Positions 54,291-64,000 of a stretch of DNA of 64,000 nt are shown here, piece after piece. Numbering within the stretch: the first letter of the stretch is position 1; the number at the start of each line of letters is the position of its first letter. Under the pieces are notes generated by a model. The model was not told where the DNA came from. It made no database searches and was given only the letters and a program-made list of their open reading frames with translations. Source of the DNA: Eonycteris spelaea (lineage: Eukaryota; Chordata; Mammalia; Chiroptera; Pteropodidae); contig PUFA01000072.1 of the NCBI GenBank assembly GCA_003508835.1, positions 6,546,501 to 6,610,500 of the forward strand, read 5' to 3'. Made by a program: the position numbers and the translations under genes.

Positions 54291-55903
54291 CACATCAGTG
54301 AAGACCCTTGCACTTGCCGAGTCAGCCCTCATTCCAGAGAGGGGTCCTGCAGCTCTAAGAAGAACCTGCACACCCCCTCCCACGGTCACCCCAATTCCAT
54401 GCGTGGGTCCCCTCATTCACCTCCTTTCCTCAAGGCTTCCTCTGAGGCAGAGGAATACCAAACTCAGTCATCTTCAGGAACCAGGCAGTAAACAGATGGG
54501 AACAAAGCCGGATGGACATAAGGGTGAATTAGGAGGTGAGGGGAACTGTGACAGACCCAAGGTGGTGGCACTTCGCAGCTCCCAGAGTTTGCAGCCAAAG
54601 AAGAATGTTGGTTTCATTCGCAACCGCCTCACTTTTTCGAGTCAAGCCAGGGATCCAAACTCACATTTCATATGAAATACCCACAATTTAAATATAGGCA
54701 ACACACTCAAACCATTTTAGTGCCAGATATGAGTAAAAGATAAACACACACCCACACCCAGGCCTCTGGGGCCCTCGGTTGGTGAATTCAGCCTTTCAGC
54801 TTGAAAGATCAGTGAACGCGACAAAGGGAAGCAAGGTCCGAGGTCCTGAGGTAATAATAAACTTTGGGTCTGAAAGAAGCCTTCTGGTACGAAACGTAAC
54901 TTCTAAAATTGAGGCAATTTCAAACGACCTACAAATATCCCATTCTTGTATCCAAATGCCCACGTGGGGGCCCAGGACACCGGACATTCTAGGGCAAACA
55001 GACAGCGAAAGCAAACCAGCCATGTTTTTCTAATAAAACTCTTAAAATGCTCTCCTTTGGTCGCTGCAGTTCCGAGTTTAGAGTAATAATGATGACAATA
55101 AATTAAAAGAGAGGCGTTCCAGCGGCTTCCAGCTCGAGGTCGTTTTCTGATGGAACATCCCAAAATTCGGACAGATGTAAGTAGGAGAAATGGCCCTAGT
55201 TACAAGGGCCAGCCCACCTCCCACTTCCCTCCGCATCCCGTCCATAAAACAAGATGATTTACAGAGACACGAGGAGGGGCCTCTCGCTTCCCCTCGGCAG
55301 AATTTATTTCTCTTTAATGGGCCACCACGCCTCCCCCTTCCTTCTAATCTCTTCCTCTCCTGGCTGGTTCGCCCTCTCCAGCTCGCCTCCCTCCTCCTCC
55401 AGAGATACTCCGTGTGTCAAGGTGGCAGATGCTACCGGCTGAACAAAATGGTTAAAGGAACAAGCTAAGCTGGCAGAAGGGCAGGAAGTGGCCTCGGACC
55501 AGAGGGACTGAACTGGCCGATGTGGGTTTTCCCAGGCTCCCACCTGGCTCTTACCGGGGAAAGGAACTTAGAAAGTGAATACCGTCCCCTGAGTGAAAAA
55601 TCAGAGTAGAGCAGACAGTGGTGACAGGGAGAACCTGTCCCCTTCAGGGGCACACACATGATTTATGCTGCTTGCATACAGCCTGGGGACTAATGGAGAA
55701 CAGGATCTATAATTAGACAATCACAGCAATTACTCCAAATTCCTACCCTTTCTTGCTCCCATCCAGTTCTTGTCTTTTCCAATAAGTGACTGCTCTGAAC
55801 CCTAGAGACAAGAGGTTACAAAGTGAGGCAAGGTTGAGAGGTTACATACCTGCTTCCGACGGTTCCTGCCTTCCCCTATGGGAGGGTCTCCCACGGGAGA
55901 AAG
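54291..55903. other. Unassigned sequence
   Basis: Mostly moderate GC and unique-looking. AT-rich, CpG-poor parts lie at 54670-54720, 54840-55130 and 55655-55760; the last carries TAATTAGACAATCACAG and CAATTAC words. No exon recognised. Confidence 0.35.
55655..55760. promoter_or_regulatory. AT-rich block resembling a conserved noncoding element
   Basis: Contains ATGATTTATG, CTATAATTAGACAATC and GCAATTAC within about 100 bases without CpG or a recognised repeat. Confidence 0.25.
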
Positions 55904-55905
55904 TG

Positions 55906-55935
55906 AAAAAAAAAGAAAGAAAGAAAGAAAAAAAG
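55906..55935. repeat. A run and (GAAA)n microsatellite
   Basis: Nine A followed by four to five GAAA units and a further A run. Confidence 0.9.
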
Positions 55936-55949
55936 TCCCTCTGTACTAG

Positions 55950-56150
55950 TAATAAAAGACACTTGTTTGTCATGCTTTGCAAAGCTCCTTCCTCGACATT
56001 GTTATTAACCGATCCTTGTGACAACTCCACTAAGTCAGTGACTCTGTTCTATGGAAAGACACTGAGACCCAGGACAGTTAGACGACTTGTCCCCCAGGTC
56101 ACACAATTAGCTGGTGACAAGGTTTTCTTAGCTCGAGTCTAGAATGATTC
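55950..56150 (-). repeat. MIR SINE
   Basis: 'attgttattaaccgatccttgtgacaactcc', 'ggaaagacactgagacccaggacagttagacgacttgtcccccaggtcacacaattagctggtgacaagg' follow the reverse of MIR over most of its length. Confidence 0.75.
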
Positions 56151-57419
56151 CTCTTGAAGTATACCTAATAAAGTGGTTTCGGGCAGGCAACAATAAACGA
56201 ATGACAAATAAGAGAGAAGATGCAAATGCTCATGGTTAAAATAAAAGACCTAAAGGCTGAATTTTGGAAAGCCCATCTCAGATGACACTCACTGGGACAA
56301 GCACGTATCCTGCTAAGTTACATTCTTCTCTTTGACAATAGAAGGGTTTTTTTTTTCCCCCCATGCTCATCACAGAATTATGCTTTCTCTCTTCCCTTCA
56401 GGCCCCAAATGCCTTTTAATCTTTGCAATAGCTGTACAAGGAGAGACGTAGGGCAGGAGGCTGTCAGGAGTGATGGAGTCCAGATCACCCATAATTTCAT
56501 CAGAAACCTCTGCACAAATTCTCTATCGGCCAATTAACCCTCTTGGGGCAAAGGGGGGGGCAGTTTTCGCTGGGTGGGGCCAAAGCAAAGTCAAGGTTGT
56601 GCTGCGGTCTGAGGCTCCAGGCCCCCAAATGCTCAGAAAGAAGGGTGTCCATGGACAGAGTCCTTGTGTTCCCACACCCGGACCTGAAATATACCCGCCC
56701 CGATAGACAGACACCTGGGGCCATTTGGCTGAGTCAACTGGAAGTGAAATGCATACTTCCGAAGAATCTAGGTCAGCGCAAGCTGTGAGGATCGCACAGA
56801 ACCAGTGACGGTCTGTAGGAAGACAGAATCCAGACCCGGATTCCACCCGCCCTGAGGAAACCACTCCAAGCCGACCCATACCTTAGGCTTGGTAGACCAG
56901 TAAGCTGTTCTTTTTCTTTCTCCTTTTCTCCTTCCCTACAGAGACCTCCATACAAATGTTGACCGCTCGATCCCACTAAGAAAAGGGGAAATTTTGAGTG
57001 TTCACCCTTTCCTGCTCTACACAAGCTACGTCTTACAACATCAGGAAAGGCTGGCTCATTAATTCTAGCCATGGAGATGCAAGTAATAGATACAAATGGA
57101 TTTTAACAGGACTCGTGCCAATTAGAGGGCAGAGAATGAAATGGACCCTGACCAGGAAGGCACGCCCCCTCCCTTAAAAAGTCAGAAAGTTGTGACATTG
57201 AGTTTGGGTGGCCACTCAGCTGTCATTCCCTCCTCACTCTCCCTCCTCCTTTGGGGCGCCCCGCCCCTGCCTCAAGCCCCCAGCCTGAATCCAGGTCGTA
57301 ATTTAATCACTTACATGTCTGAGTGTTACCATACCCTCCCCGGCACCCCAGGACTTCTGCAGGTTGAAAGAAGGTTCTTTTTGAGAGAAAAGTCTTTAAA
57401 ATTCAGAGGAAAAGTACTC
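56151..57419. other. Unassigned sequence
   Basis: Includes a T-run (56347-56356) and an AT-rich part at 57035-57130 with TCATTAATTC and CCAATTAGAG. GC-rich parts at 56560-56720 and 57150-57290 carry frames without recognised features. No gene. Confidence 0.35.
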
Positions 57420-57625
57420 AGACACAGGGGTTCCCAGCCATGGCACCCCTGACATTTTAGGTGGGATAATCCTATTTTGAGGGGGGCTGCCCTGTGCGTT
57501 GAGGGCGTTTAGCAGCATCTCTGATCTCTACCCACTAGAGGCCAGTGGGATTCCCTCTCCCCGCTAAGCTGAGGTAATCAAAAGCCTCTCCAAGCATTGC
57601 CAACCACCCATCGGGTGAGTGACAG
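57420..57625 (-). mobile_element. MER20 hAT relic
   Basis: Full reverse copy: 'caggggttcccagccatggcacccctgacattttaggtggg', 'ctgccctgtgcgttgagggcgtttagcagcatc', 'ctctacccactagaggcc', then a less conserved end 'caaaagcctctccaagcattgcc'. Confidence 0.85.
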
Positions 57626-58494
57626 CCTCTGGGGTAGACCGCTGACTCAAAGGCTGAGGGGAGGGGAGGGTGGAGCGTGGAGGACCCGTGGCTGAGGCCC
57701 CGTTCATCGCACCTCCTGGGCAGCTGCCTACCCAGGCTCACTCTTAAAACTTGACCGCGGAGCACTGTGGAAACCTCACGGTGACACCGGCAGAGAGAAG
57801 GACGTGGCCTCTCCCAGGCAAGATCGGGATTCCCAGTGCTTCCCAGGCTTCGGCAGCGGCAGGAGACGGACGGTGGCAGTGAGAGCTAAACGCAAAAACT
57901 TTCAGAAAAGCACCGGCCACAGGCATCTCTGCTCTCAAGGGGAGGCGACTTGCCCCTCTGCTGCTCTGCTTCTGGCTGCTCCTCTGTCCCCTGCCACGAC
58001 CTCCCCGTCTTCCAACGTGTCCCTTCATCCAGTCGCAGGATGAATCTCTTTCAAGAGAGACCTGGAGAGGCCTGAGTTGGTTTCTATTTACTCAGGCAGG
58101 TGTCAGTTTGGCCCCTGCAACGATCCTGGAAGCCAGAGTCAGGCGAGGGCTCTGATTAAGATGCTGAGAACACAGAGGAGGAGAAAACGCAGCCCGGCCA
58201 CGTCTGAGTGAGACCGCGCCGTGGAACGCAGGCCCTTTTCTGTGCGCTCATTCATCTGAAACACAAGCGCCTAGAGCGGATGACAAGGGGGGCAGGGGGA
58301 GGGGAGGGCGGCAGCCGACGGGTTCATGTGAACAGACCCCGCCTGGGGTTGGAGAGGGAGGCGCTGAAGCGACACTTACCGAGGCGGTAACGGGGTGCGT
58401 GGATGAAGTCTGCCCACCTGAGTCCTGAAGTTCATTTCTAATTCCTGTCTTCGGCCAATAGCTTATGACCAAAGTTTAATCACCTTAACTTCCT
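57626..58494. other. Unassigned sequence
   Basis: GC-rich at 57640-58000 and 58180-58400 without recognised features. Frames on both strands overlap. Confidence 0.35.
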
Positions 58495-58837
58495 CTCTAG
58501 ACCCGCAATGTCCGGGACAGAAGCCACTTACTTGTCGGTGAGCACCGGGAACGTGATGAGACCGAACTGTGTAAATTGCTGTAAGTGGCAAACACACACC
58601 AGATTTCCTAGACTGTGTATGGAAAAGAACGTGGAATATCTCACTAACTTTTTTTATGTGGATTGCCCGTTGAAATGATAAAATTGGGAACATATTGGGT
58701 TACATAAAATATGTTATAAAAATTCATTTCATCTGTTTCCTTCGTCCTCTTTTAAATGCTATTTTTAAAAGTTAAAACTGCACATGTGGCTTGTGTCTTA
58801 TTTCCACGGCACGGTGCTGCTCTAGGCTAATAGTGCT
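58495..58837 (-). mobile_element. DNA transposon relic, hAT-like, family not named
   Basis: The order 'gcaatgtccgggacagaagccact', 'gctgtaagtggcaaacacacaccagatttcctagactgtgtatgg', 'gaatatctcactaac', 'ttgaaatgataaaattgggaacatattgggttacataaaatatgttat', 'ttcatttcatctgtttcc' and 'cacatgtggcttgtg' to 'ggtgctgctctagg' matches, nearly end to end, a well known mammalian DNA transposon with ATGTGGCTAGTGGCTACC near its termini. I recognise the element but do not trust my memory of its name. Confidence 0.75.
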
Positions 58838-59555
58838 CAATTGCTGCCCTCTCTCTCCTCCTCCCCTCCCCTGCAGACCTACCTCAAATTATCTGGTCCT
58901 TTTAAAGAGCATATCAATCTCCATTCATTTGCCGAAGACATTCGAGGTGTCTTCTGCACATAAAGCATTAAGTCAACATCTGCGGGTGACCCCAAAATGA
59001 ACAGACTCCTGGAGGAGAGGTGAAGACTCTGAAGGACCTGAAATGGCCCCCTAAGAAGTGAAATCAAAAGAGCAGGCCCCAGGGGACTCACCAACGCAGA
59101 CACTACAAGCCTCTCCCCCCCTCCCCAGCTGGGCCACCATGTTGGACTGGTCCCACCTGAGCCGCTGGGGAAGCTTCGTCTTTGCCTTCCACACAGATGT
59201 GGCTTTTCTGGTTCTGTTTATCTTCCTAGTGACACTAGCTCTGCCACCTGTTGTCCCTCCACATATCACAGCTTTCTTTTTTGTTCCTTCCCTATATAAT
59301 AGGGAGGTGGGGGGTGGTTCGGCTTCAAGAGAAGAGCCTGTCTGAGGAGATGGGGCTACAGCTCCTGTCCCTCAAGCCAGCCCCTCCCCTGGTCAAGGGC
59401 TTCGGTCTGTCAAGTCAAGGCAGGTCCAAAAAGAGAGCAATGGGAGATGGTTGACAAAGGGCATTCATCAACCCAATCTACTGCATGGACTTTAAAGAAT
59501 AATTTTCATCCCCAAAGTCCAAGTTAAAGTGCCTCGGGGATCAGTACCATGACCA
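58838..59555. other. Unassigned sequence
   Basis: Holds the short open frame at 59139-59345 (listed separately) and an AT-rich patch at 58880-58980. No repeat recognised. Confidence 0.35.
59139..59345 (+). CDS. Short open frame with one predicted membrane helix, unproven
   Basis: A 68-codon frame starts at an ATG preceded by GGGCCACC (A at -3; T at +4, so only half of the ideal context). A pyrimidine-rich tract ending CCCCAG lies directly upstream at 59110-59128 and could be a splice acceptor. The translation begins MLDWSHLSRWGSFVF, and residues about 21-39 (VAFLVLFIFLVTLALPPVV) form a strongly hydrophobic segment that would suit a membrane helix. The tail is short and ends in SASREEPV. The frame is open upstream to 59058 as well. 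I recognise no family, and a frame of this length is common by chance. Confidence 0.12.
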   Translation: MLDWSHLSRWGSFVFAFHTDVAFLVLFIFLVTLALPPVVPPHITAFFFVPSLYNREVGGGSASREEPV

Positions 59556-59767
59556 GAACAGGGCATTCTCAACTTGGAGCAATTCTGACCCCTCCAGAGT
59601 TCCTTTTGGCAATGTCTGGGGATGTTTTTGGTTTTCAGAACTTGGGGAACGCTACAGGCATGCAGTGGGTAGAGGCAAAGAACGCTGCTAAATATCCTCA
59701 ACGCACAGGATGGTACCCTACAAAAGAGAACTACCCGGAAAGTCAACAGTGCCCACATTGAGAAGCT
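59556..59767 (+). mobile_element. MER20 hAT relic
   Basis: Direct copy: 'gcattctcaacttggagcaattctgacccctccag', 'ttttggcaatgtctggggatgtttttggttttcag', 'gctacaggcatgcagtgggtagagg', 'gctgctaaatatcctcaacgcacagg' and 'caacagtgcccacattgagaagc'. It is the only MER20 in the window in this orientation and lies 2 kb from an inverted copy. Confidence 0.85.
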
Positions 59768-60837
59768 TTCACCTAGATTATGGAGGAGACCAGCATCACA
59801 CCCCCCATCCAGCCGGACCTCGCGCCACTCTCTGGCATCAGTCAGCATCCATCATCCCTCAACAGCACCTTCCAAAAAACACACCTGGGAGTGGATCCAG
59901 GAAAACCTGAAGGGTCAGGGCAAGAAGAACAACGGGGAGAAGAAACACAGTACAAACACGATTAAATAAATTAGCCCGCTAATTACTGAGTGTGTAAATT
60001 AGCACCTGGAGCAACAGATGGGGCTGCACAGAATTGAGCCAACATCCGTGTCCAAACGCAGGCAGACTCTGCACACAGGGACTCGCTCCTCCTCGCTTTC
60101 TCCTGGCAGAAAGACTTGACTGAGAAAAGACCAAGTAACGAAGTCTGAGAGCAGAGTGGCCGCCCTCTGGAGGTGGGTTCAACGCCATGGGCACCTCCCG
60201 TGCACCTGCACACCCCACCAAGGGCGTTCCCGGAAGAGACAATTGCTCGAGGCAGTAAATTCTCTTCTTAGGCTCGTCTGAGGTTCCGGCTTTCCAAACT
60301 GCTGCCTTTTGCAACGTATCTAGTCTCCATGAAGAGCGTGCACCTTTCGGCTGCGAAATGTCTGAGGATAATGCTGGTTGCTCTTCCCCCAGCCTCTGTG
60401 TTAACCGCTTCTCTGCTCTCTTCCCCTGGGCCTGACAGTAGTTTCTCAATCTCTCAGTTCTGGAAGACGTGCTATTCGTCCTCGACGGCACTATCAGGAA
60501 GACCCACAGCCCTGCATCTCGCTGCTATGACCTTCCCCCGGGGTAGTAAAGTCTAACGAGACGCCTGCTGAGCTAGGTGGACGTACCGGGCCACCCAGCG
60601 GCCCCGCGTCACCACGAGGCAGGCACTGCTGCGGCACGCATCTCTCAGTGCCCCCAGGTGCCCTCCCTGTCACCACCCAGATGCAGCTGAATCACAAGCA
60701 CGTGGCCGCGGGGAAGAAGTACCAGGACTCTGTGCAGGGGCCACATCTAAGCTGTCCTGAAAACCTGCCGTTAAAGCGATTTTCCCAGGGGGCACACTTT
60801 ACTAGTCTGGATGATGGCCTCCAAATGATAATGTGTA
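59768..60837. other. Unassigned sequence
   Basis: An AT-rich block at 59955-60010 (listed separately) is followed by unique-looking GC-rich DNA. The minus frame at 59979-60491 (170 codons) has no recognisable domain. Two CGTAACCCT units lie at 60841-60858 at the right edge. Confidence 0.35.
59955..60010. promoter_or_regulatory. AT-rich block with homeodomain-type words
   Basis: Contains GATTAAATAAATTAGC, CGCTAATTACTG and GTAAATTAGC, three TAAT/ATTA-type cores in about 50 bases. Confidence 0.25.
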
Positions 60838-61240
60838 CATCGTAACCCTCGTAACCCTCGGAGCCGATGAATGTGCCCTTATGTGGGAAAAGGGTTCTTC
60901 GGAGATGAAATTTAGGTAAAGATCTCAAGATGAACTCCTCCGGGTGACCCAGTGACAGATGCCCTCACACGAGGCAGAAGAGGGGAGACAGACACACAGA
61001 GGACACCTGCCACATGAAGGGGGAGGTAAAGACTGAAATGCTGCTGCCATGAGGCAGGGTGTGCCAGGGGCCACCAGAGCCGGGCGAGGCAATGAAGGAG
61101 GGTTCCACAGAACCTTCGGAAGGGGCGCAGCCTGGCTGGTACCTCAACTTTGGACTTCTGGCCTCTTAGAGAATAAATCCCTGTCGTTTTGGTGATGATT
61201 TGTTTCAGCAGCCCCAGCACAGACACGAAGGCACACACAC
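60838..61240 (+). mobile_element. MaLR LTR (MLT1-like)
   Basis: 'gatgaatgtgcccttatgtgggaaaagggttcttcggagatgaaatttaggtaaagatctcaagatgaa', 'gaggacacctgccacatgaagg', 'tgaaatgctgctgccatga', 'ggccaccagagcc', 'ctttggacttctggcctcttagagaataaatccctgtcgtttt' and 'tgtttcagcagcccc' follow the MLT1 order almost end to end. Confidence 0.8.
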
Positions 61241-61344
61241 ACGACCCCACTCCTAATCAGCGAGGCTGCCCATCTATGTTCCCTGTTTAGCACCAAATGT
61301 GGAACTCTGGGCTTAAGTCACGTATTTATTCATTCACACTTTTA

Positions 61345-61655
61345 TTGATATCTACTCTGCCCAAATGTCACCTCCTCAGAGGGTTTCCATGACAACCCCA
61401 TCGGAAATGGTCCCTTCGACCTCCACATATCCCTCTCTAGCCTCTTACCCTGCTTCCTTTCTCTCCGGACCCCTGATTGACCGCCAGCATTATGTAGTTA
61501 TGTGCATATCTGGATATTATTTGTCTCCCACATTTAAATGCATGTTTCTGAAGGGCAGGGGCTAGTTCTGTTTATTTACGGCTAAAACTCCAGCAAGGAG
61601 AATGCCTAGGCACGTAGTAGGTTCTTTAAAATATTTGGCTGGATGAATAAAGTCA
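61345..61655 (+). mobile_element. L2 LINE, 3' end
   Basis: 'gcccaaatgtcacctcctcagagggtttccatgacaacccc', 'cattatgtagttatgtgcatatctggatattatttgtctccc', 'tgtttctgaagggcaggggctagttctg' and 'atgcctaggcacgtagtaggttctttaaaatatttggctggatgaataaa' give the whole L2 3' end in order. Confidence 0.85.
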
Positions 61656-63261
61656 TAGCCCTTATCTTCAAAAGCAGAAAATGTCTAGAATATTCAACCA
61701 GACTCTTAATTCTAGAGCATTTTTGCAAATAAACAGTTTTCCTGCACTCTCCTTTCGGGTTACCAAGGACATTTATATATATCATGCTGGCTTCATGGGT
61801 TAGAAGGACATCATAATTTGTCTTTGGAAAAAATGGGAATTTACTCTGAAGGGAAATTCCTGCGCTCCCAGTGGCTAAAACACTTTGCCTAAAATGCCCC
61901 TAAATTTTCAGCGCGTTACCAGTTCTTCACATCTCCCATGTCTGGCATTTTCTTTAAGAAATTCAAGTTGAGATGCACGATGAGGACAATCTGGGGAACA
62001 GTGCCACAATGAAGAGGCCATGTAGATCGTGCTGGTGGGCAGCTCGCGGCTCCCGGCAGATGGTTGACACCAGCTCGCGATGTTTCTGCTCGTCTGAGAC
62101 CATTTACGACACTGAAGTCACAAAAGAAGACCCAGGTGGGCCTTTCCTTAAGGAACTTGATGTCCAAGGATGCTTCGGGTCAAGGAATTACACCCTTTGG
62201 TCAACAGGTAGTTGTTTTTCTAGTTCAGCCAGGTTGAGTGCAATAAGACCCTCATAACTGGCCCTTGGGGACAAGCTCCGGAGTCTCTGGAAGGCCTAAA
62301 TGAGGGCTTTCCTCCTCACCCACTGTCCTGGCGTTAGACATGCTGGTAATGCCATAGGTTTTTTTGTTTGTTTGTTTGTTTGTTTGTTTGTTTTAAAGGG
62401 ATAATAAGTAAGTAGAAGTCCGTAGGGTTTTAACACATGGAGGCATTAATAGAGAGGAAAACTTGAAACTCTGCCCTTTCAAAGAATGCCAGAAATATTA
62501 TTTTTCCTTCAGTCTGCATTTGTTTGGAATGTTTTTTAAAAAAAAAAAAAACCAGTTAAGATGGCGGCTCTTTTCCCTAAGATTCCCATTGAAAATCACC
62601 TGTCCGCCCTTTTGTTACCTGGCCCACAACAGGGTTTGGAAAGGAGCTCTGTCCACAAAAAACAGAGGAGGGGACAAGACAAGCCTCCTCCCTCATTCCT
62701 TAATGTCCCTCAACGGCTCTGTAATGGCACCTGCTTCAAGCGGCATGAGCAGTCCATGCGCCCAGATGCACCGTCTTGAATCACGTCTCCATGACCTCCC
62801 TTCCTTGGTCAGACGCCCAGCACCTCAAATTCACCTTCCCATCAAATCCCTAGGATGTGGTCACTTGCCCCATCACGGTGAACAGAGGTAAGGGGGAGGA
62901 GTATGGAGTAAGGACGCCAAAATGCAGATCTCAGCCCTGGGTTCGCGTTTGACCTTGCATGTGGCGATCGTACTAGCTCTCCTCCGCTGGAAATCTGGGC
63001 GTGGGCTTCTCCTCCCTCTCCTCTCTGCCCCCCAGGGTTAGCCCCCCCACCCCACCCCCAGCCACTGCCGTGTAAGTCTCTCCATTTCACAGCTCTCCCC
63101 TGCTGTTCTCTACTGCCAGTGGGCGACCTCGTTCAGGCTCAGCCTCCTGGTTTCCTCCACTGCAACCGTCTCTTCACTGGCCCCGTTGCCGTCTTCTCTC
63201 CCTCTTTCCTTCTCTTTCCTTCCCTTCTGGCCACTGTCTCTCTCATCCAAACCTTCTGAAT

Positions 63262-63263
<2 letters not shown>
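61656..63263. other. Unassigned sequence with simple repeats
   Basis: Contains a GTTT array (62359-62394), an A14 run (62538-62551) and AT-rich DNA at 61680-61850. From 62880 to 63240 it is pyrimidine-rich. No gene or confident repeat. Confidence 0.35.
62359..62394. repeat. (GTTT)n microsatellite
   Basis: A T7 run followed by seven GTTT units. Confidence 0.95.
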
Positions 63264-63312
<49 letters not shown>

Positions 63313-63333
63313 ACGCACACGCACACACACACA
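63264..63333. repeat. (CA)n microsatellite with ACGCAC block
   Basis: About nineteen CA units, then ACGCAC units repeated four times, then further CA. The CpG-containing block looks like a secondary duplication inside the array. Confidence 0.97.
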
Positions 63334-63599
63334 GTCAGCACATCATAGACAGATGCTTTCTACATAGCTGCTTCTTCGGTCACGACATTGCCTAGTTCAG
63401 AAAGCATGAATCATACCTCAAAGCCCCAAAAGAGATTTTACCTTCCTCAGTCTGGTGGTCAAAGGCCTTCCACATACAACCTCCAAGTTCTCCTCCCAAC
63501 CCCCAATTGCTCCCCTAGTCACCCCACCCCACCCCAACCACTATCTTTACCTCGGCCTTTCTCGTTTATATAAACTAATGCACATGAAAACCCTTTGAG

Positions 63600-63690
63600 C
63601 TGTTCAGCACTGTATGGAATACACAGTGATCTGTCAGTCCTCTGCAGGCCCCCACAGGTGAGGGCGTCTGTTAAATGAATGAATGCATAG
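63600..63690 (+). mobile_element. Possible L2 LINE tail
   Basis: 'gcaggcccccacaggtgagggcgtctgttaaatgaatgaatgcatag' resembles an L2 3' tail, but only the tail is recognisable. Confidence 0.35.
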
Positions 63691-63734
63691 CATGCAATGG
63701 AATACCAGGCAATTGAAAGAGGTACAGGATAGAG

Positions 63735-64000
63735 ATTTCTCCAAGGGTGGCCCCTGGACCCCGAGAACCCCTGAGATACTTTGGGGGCTGTCCACGCGAC
63801 AAACCTTACTTTCCACAATAGCGCCAAGATGTTATTTGCCTTTTTCACTGTGTTGACATCCACACTAACGGTGCCAAAGTCCGGCTGCATCCAACTGTCA
63901 ACACTTCGGCACTAATGGAGGTGGTGGCATCGCACTATGCTGCCACGTGCTCACACGGAAAACAAACTTCCCCCAAGAATGCCCCTGACCGTGCAGCAAA
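63735..64000 (+). mobile_element. hAT-Charlie transposon relic, runs off the window
   Basis: 'aacccctgagatactttgggggctgtccacgcgacaaacc', 'agatgttatttgcctttttcactgtgttgacatccacactaacggtgcc' and 'ggcactaatggaggtggtggcatcgcac', 'cccccaagaatgcccctgaccgtgcagcaaa' match an old hAT element whose internal part codes a transposase related to domesticated ZBED/FAM200-type proteins. The frame is broken, and the copy continues past the right edge. Confidence 0.6.

Noticed and set aside
63110..63395. Frames rich in Cys-Val or Thr-His repeats
   Set aside because: Translations of the CA repeat at 63264-63333.

Overview
This window looks like nuclear DNA from a placental mammal. The evidence is the mix of fossil repeats: MIR and L2 elements, MaLR (MLT1-type) LTRs, hAT-Charlie relics (MER20, MER5A and MER3/MER33/MER58-like), a Tigger relic and old L1 3' ends, together with many microsatellites and patches of dense CpG. 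I do not see primate Alu, rodent B1/B2, carnivore tRNA-Lys SINEs, ruminant BovB/Bov-tA, horse ERE or bat VES. The order therefore stays open. The L1 3' ends seem closest to what I remember of laurasiatherian L1, but that is a weak inference. Repeat names come from remembered consensus sequences, not from a database search, so family-level calls are firmer than subfamily names and boundaries are approximate to about 10-30 bases.

I find no protein-coding gene, rRNA, tRNA or CRISPR array that I can support. All the long open frames lie in GC-rich DNA, match no protein I recognise, and often have an equally long frame on the other strand. That is what composition alone gives. The window is best read as intergenic or deep intronic DNA with possible regulatory content.

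Layout. 0-10 kb: MaLR LTRs, a tight trio of hAT relics (3.8-4.3 kb), an L2 tail, and the strongest CpG-island-like block (7.4-8.3 kb, with GC boxes and a CCAAT box). 10-22 kb: GC-rich and CpG-rich sequence with several MIRs, a long L2 (15.7-16.3 kb), a 19-bp tandem triplication and two CpG-dense blocks. 22-30 kb: AT-rich blocks that look like conserved noncoding elements, an L2 and several MIRs. 30-41 kb: a MER20 carrying its own 24-bp minisatellite, a near-complete MLT1 LTR, a paired CACGTG site, a CpG-dense block and old L1 ends. 41-53 kb: microsatellites, a MER20, two MER3/MER33-like relics, L1 and L2 pieces and CpG-dense blocks. 53-64 kb: a Tigger relic, two MER20s, another hAT relic, an MLT1 LTR, an L2, a long CA repeat, and a hAT-Charlie relic running off the right edge.

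No gene system can be described here. The parts worth a second look are the orphan CpG-rich blocks, the MER20-born minisatellite, the paired E-boxes, a short open frame with one predicted membrane helix (59.1-59.3 kb), the AT-rich conserved-element candidates, and the absence of any recognisable young SINE in 64 kb.
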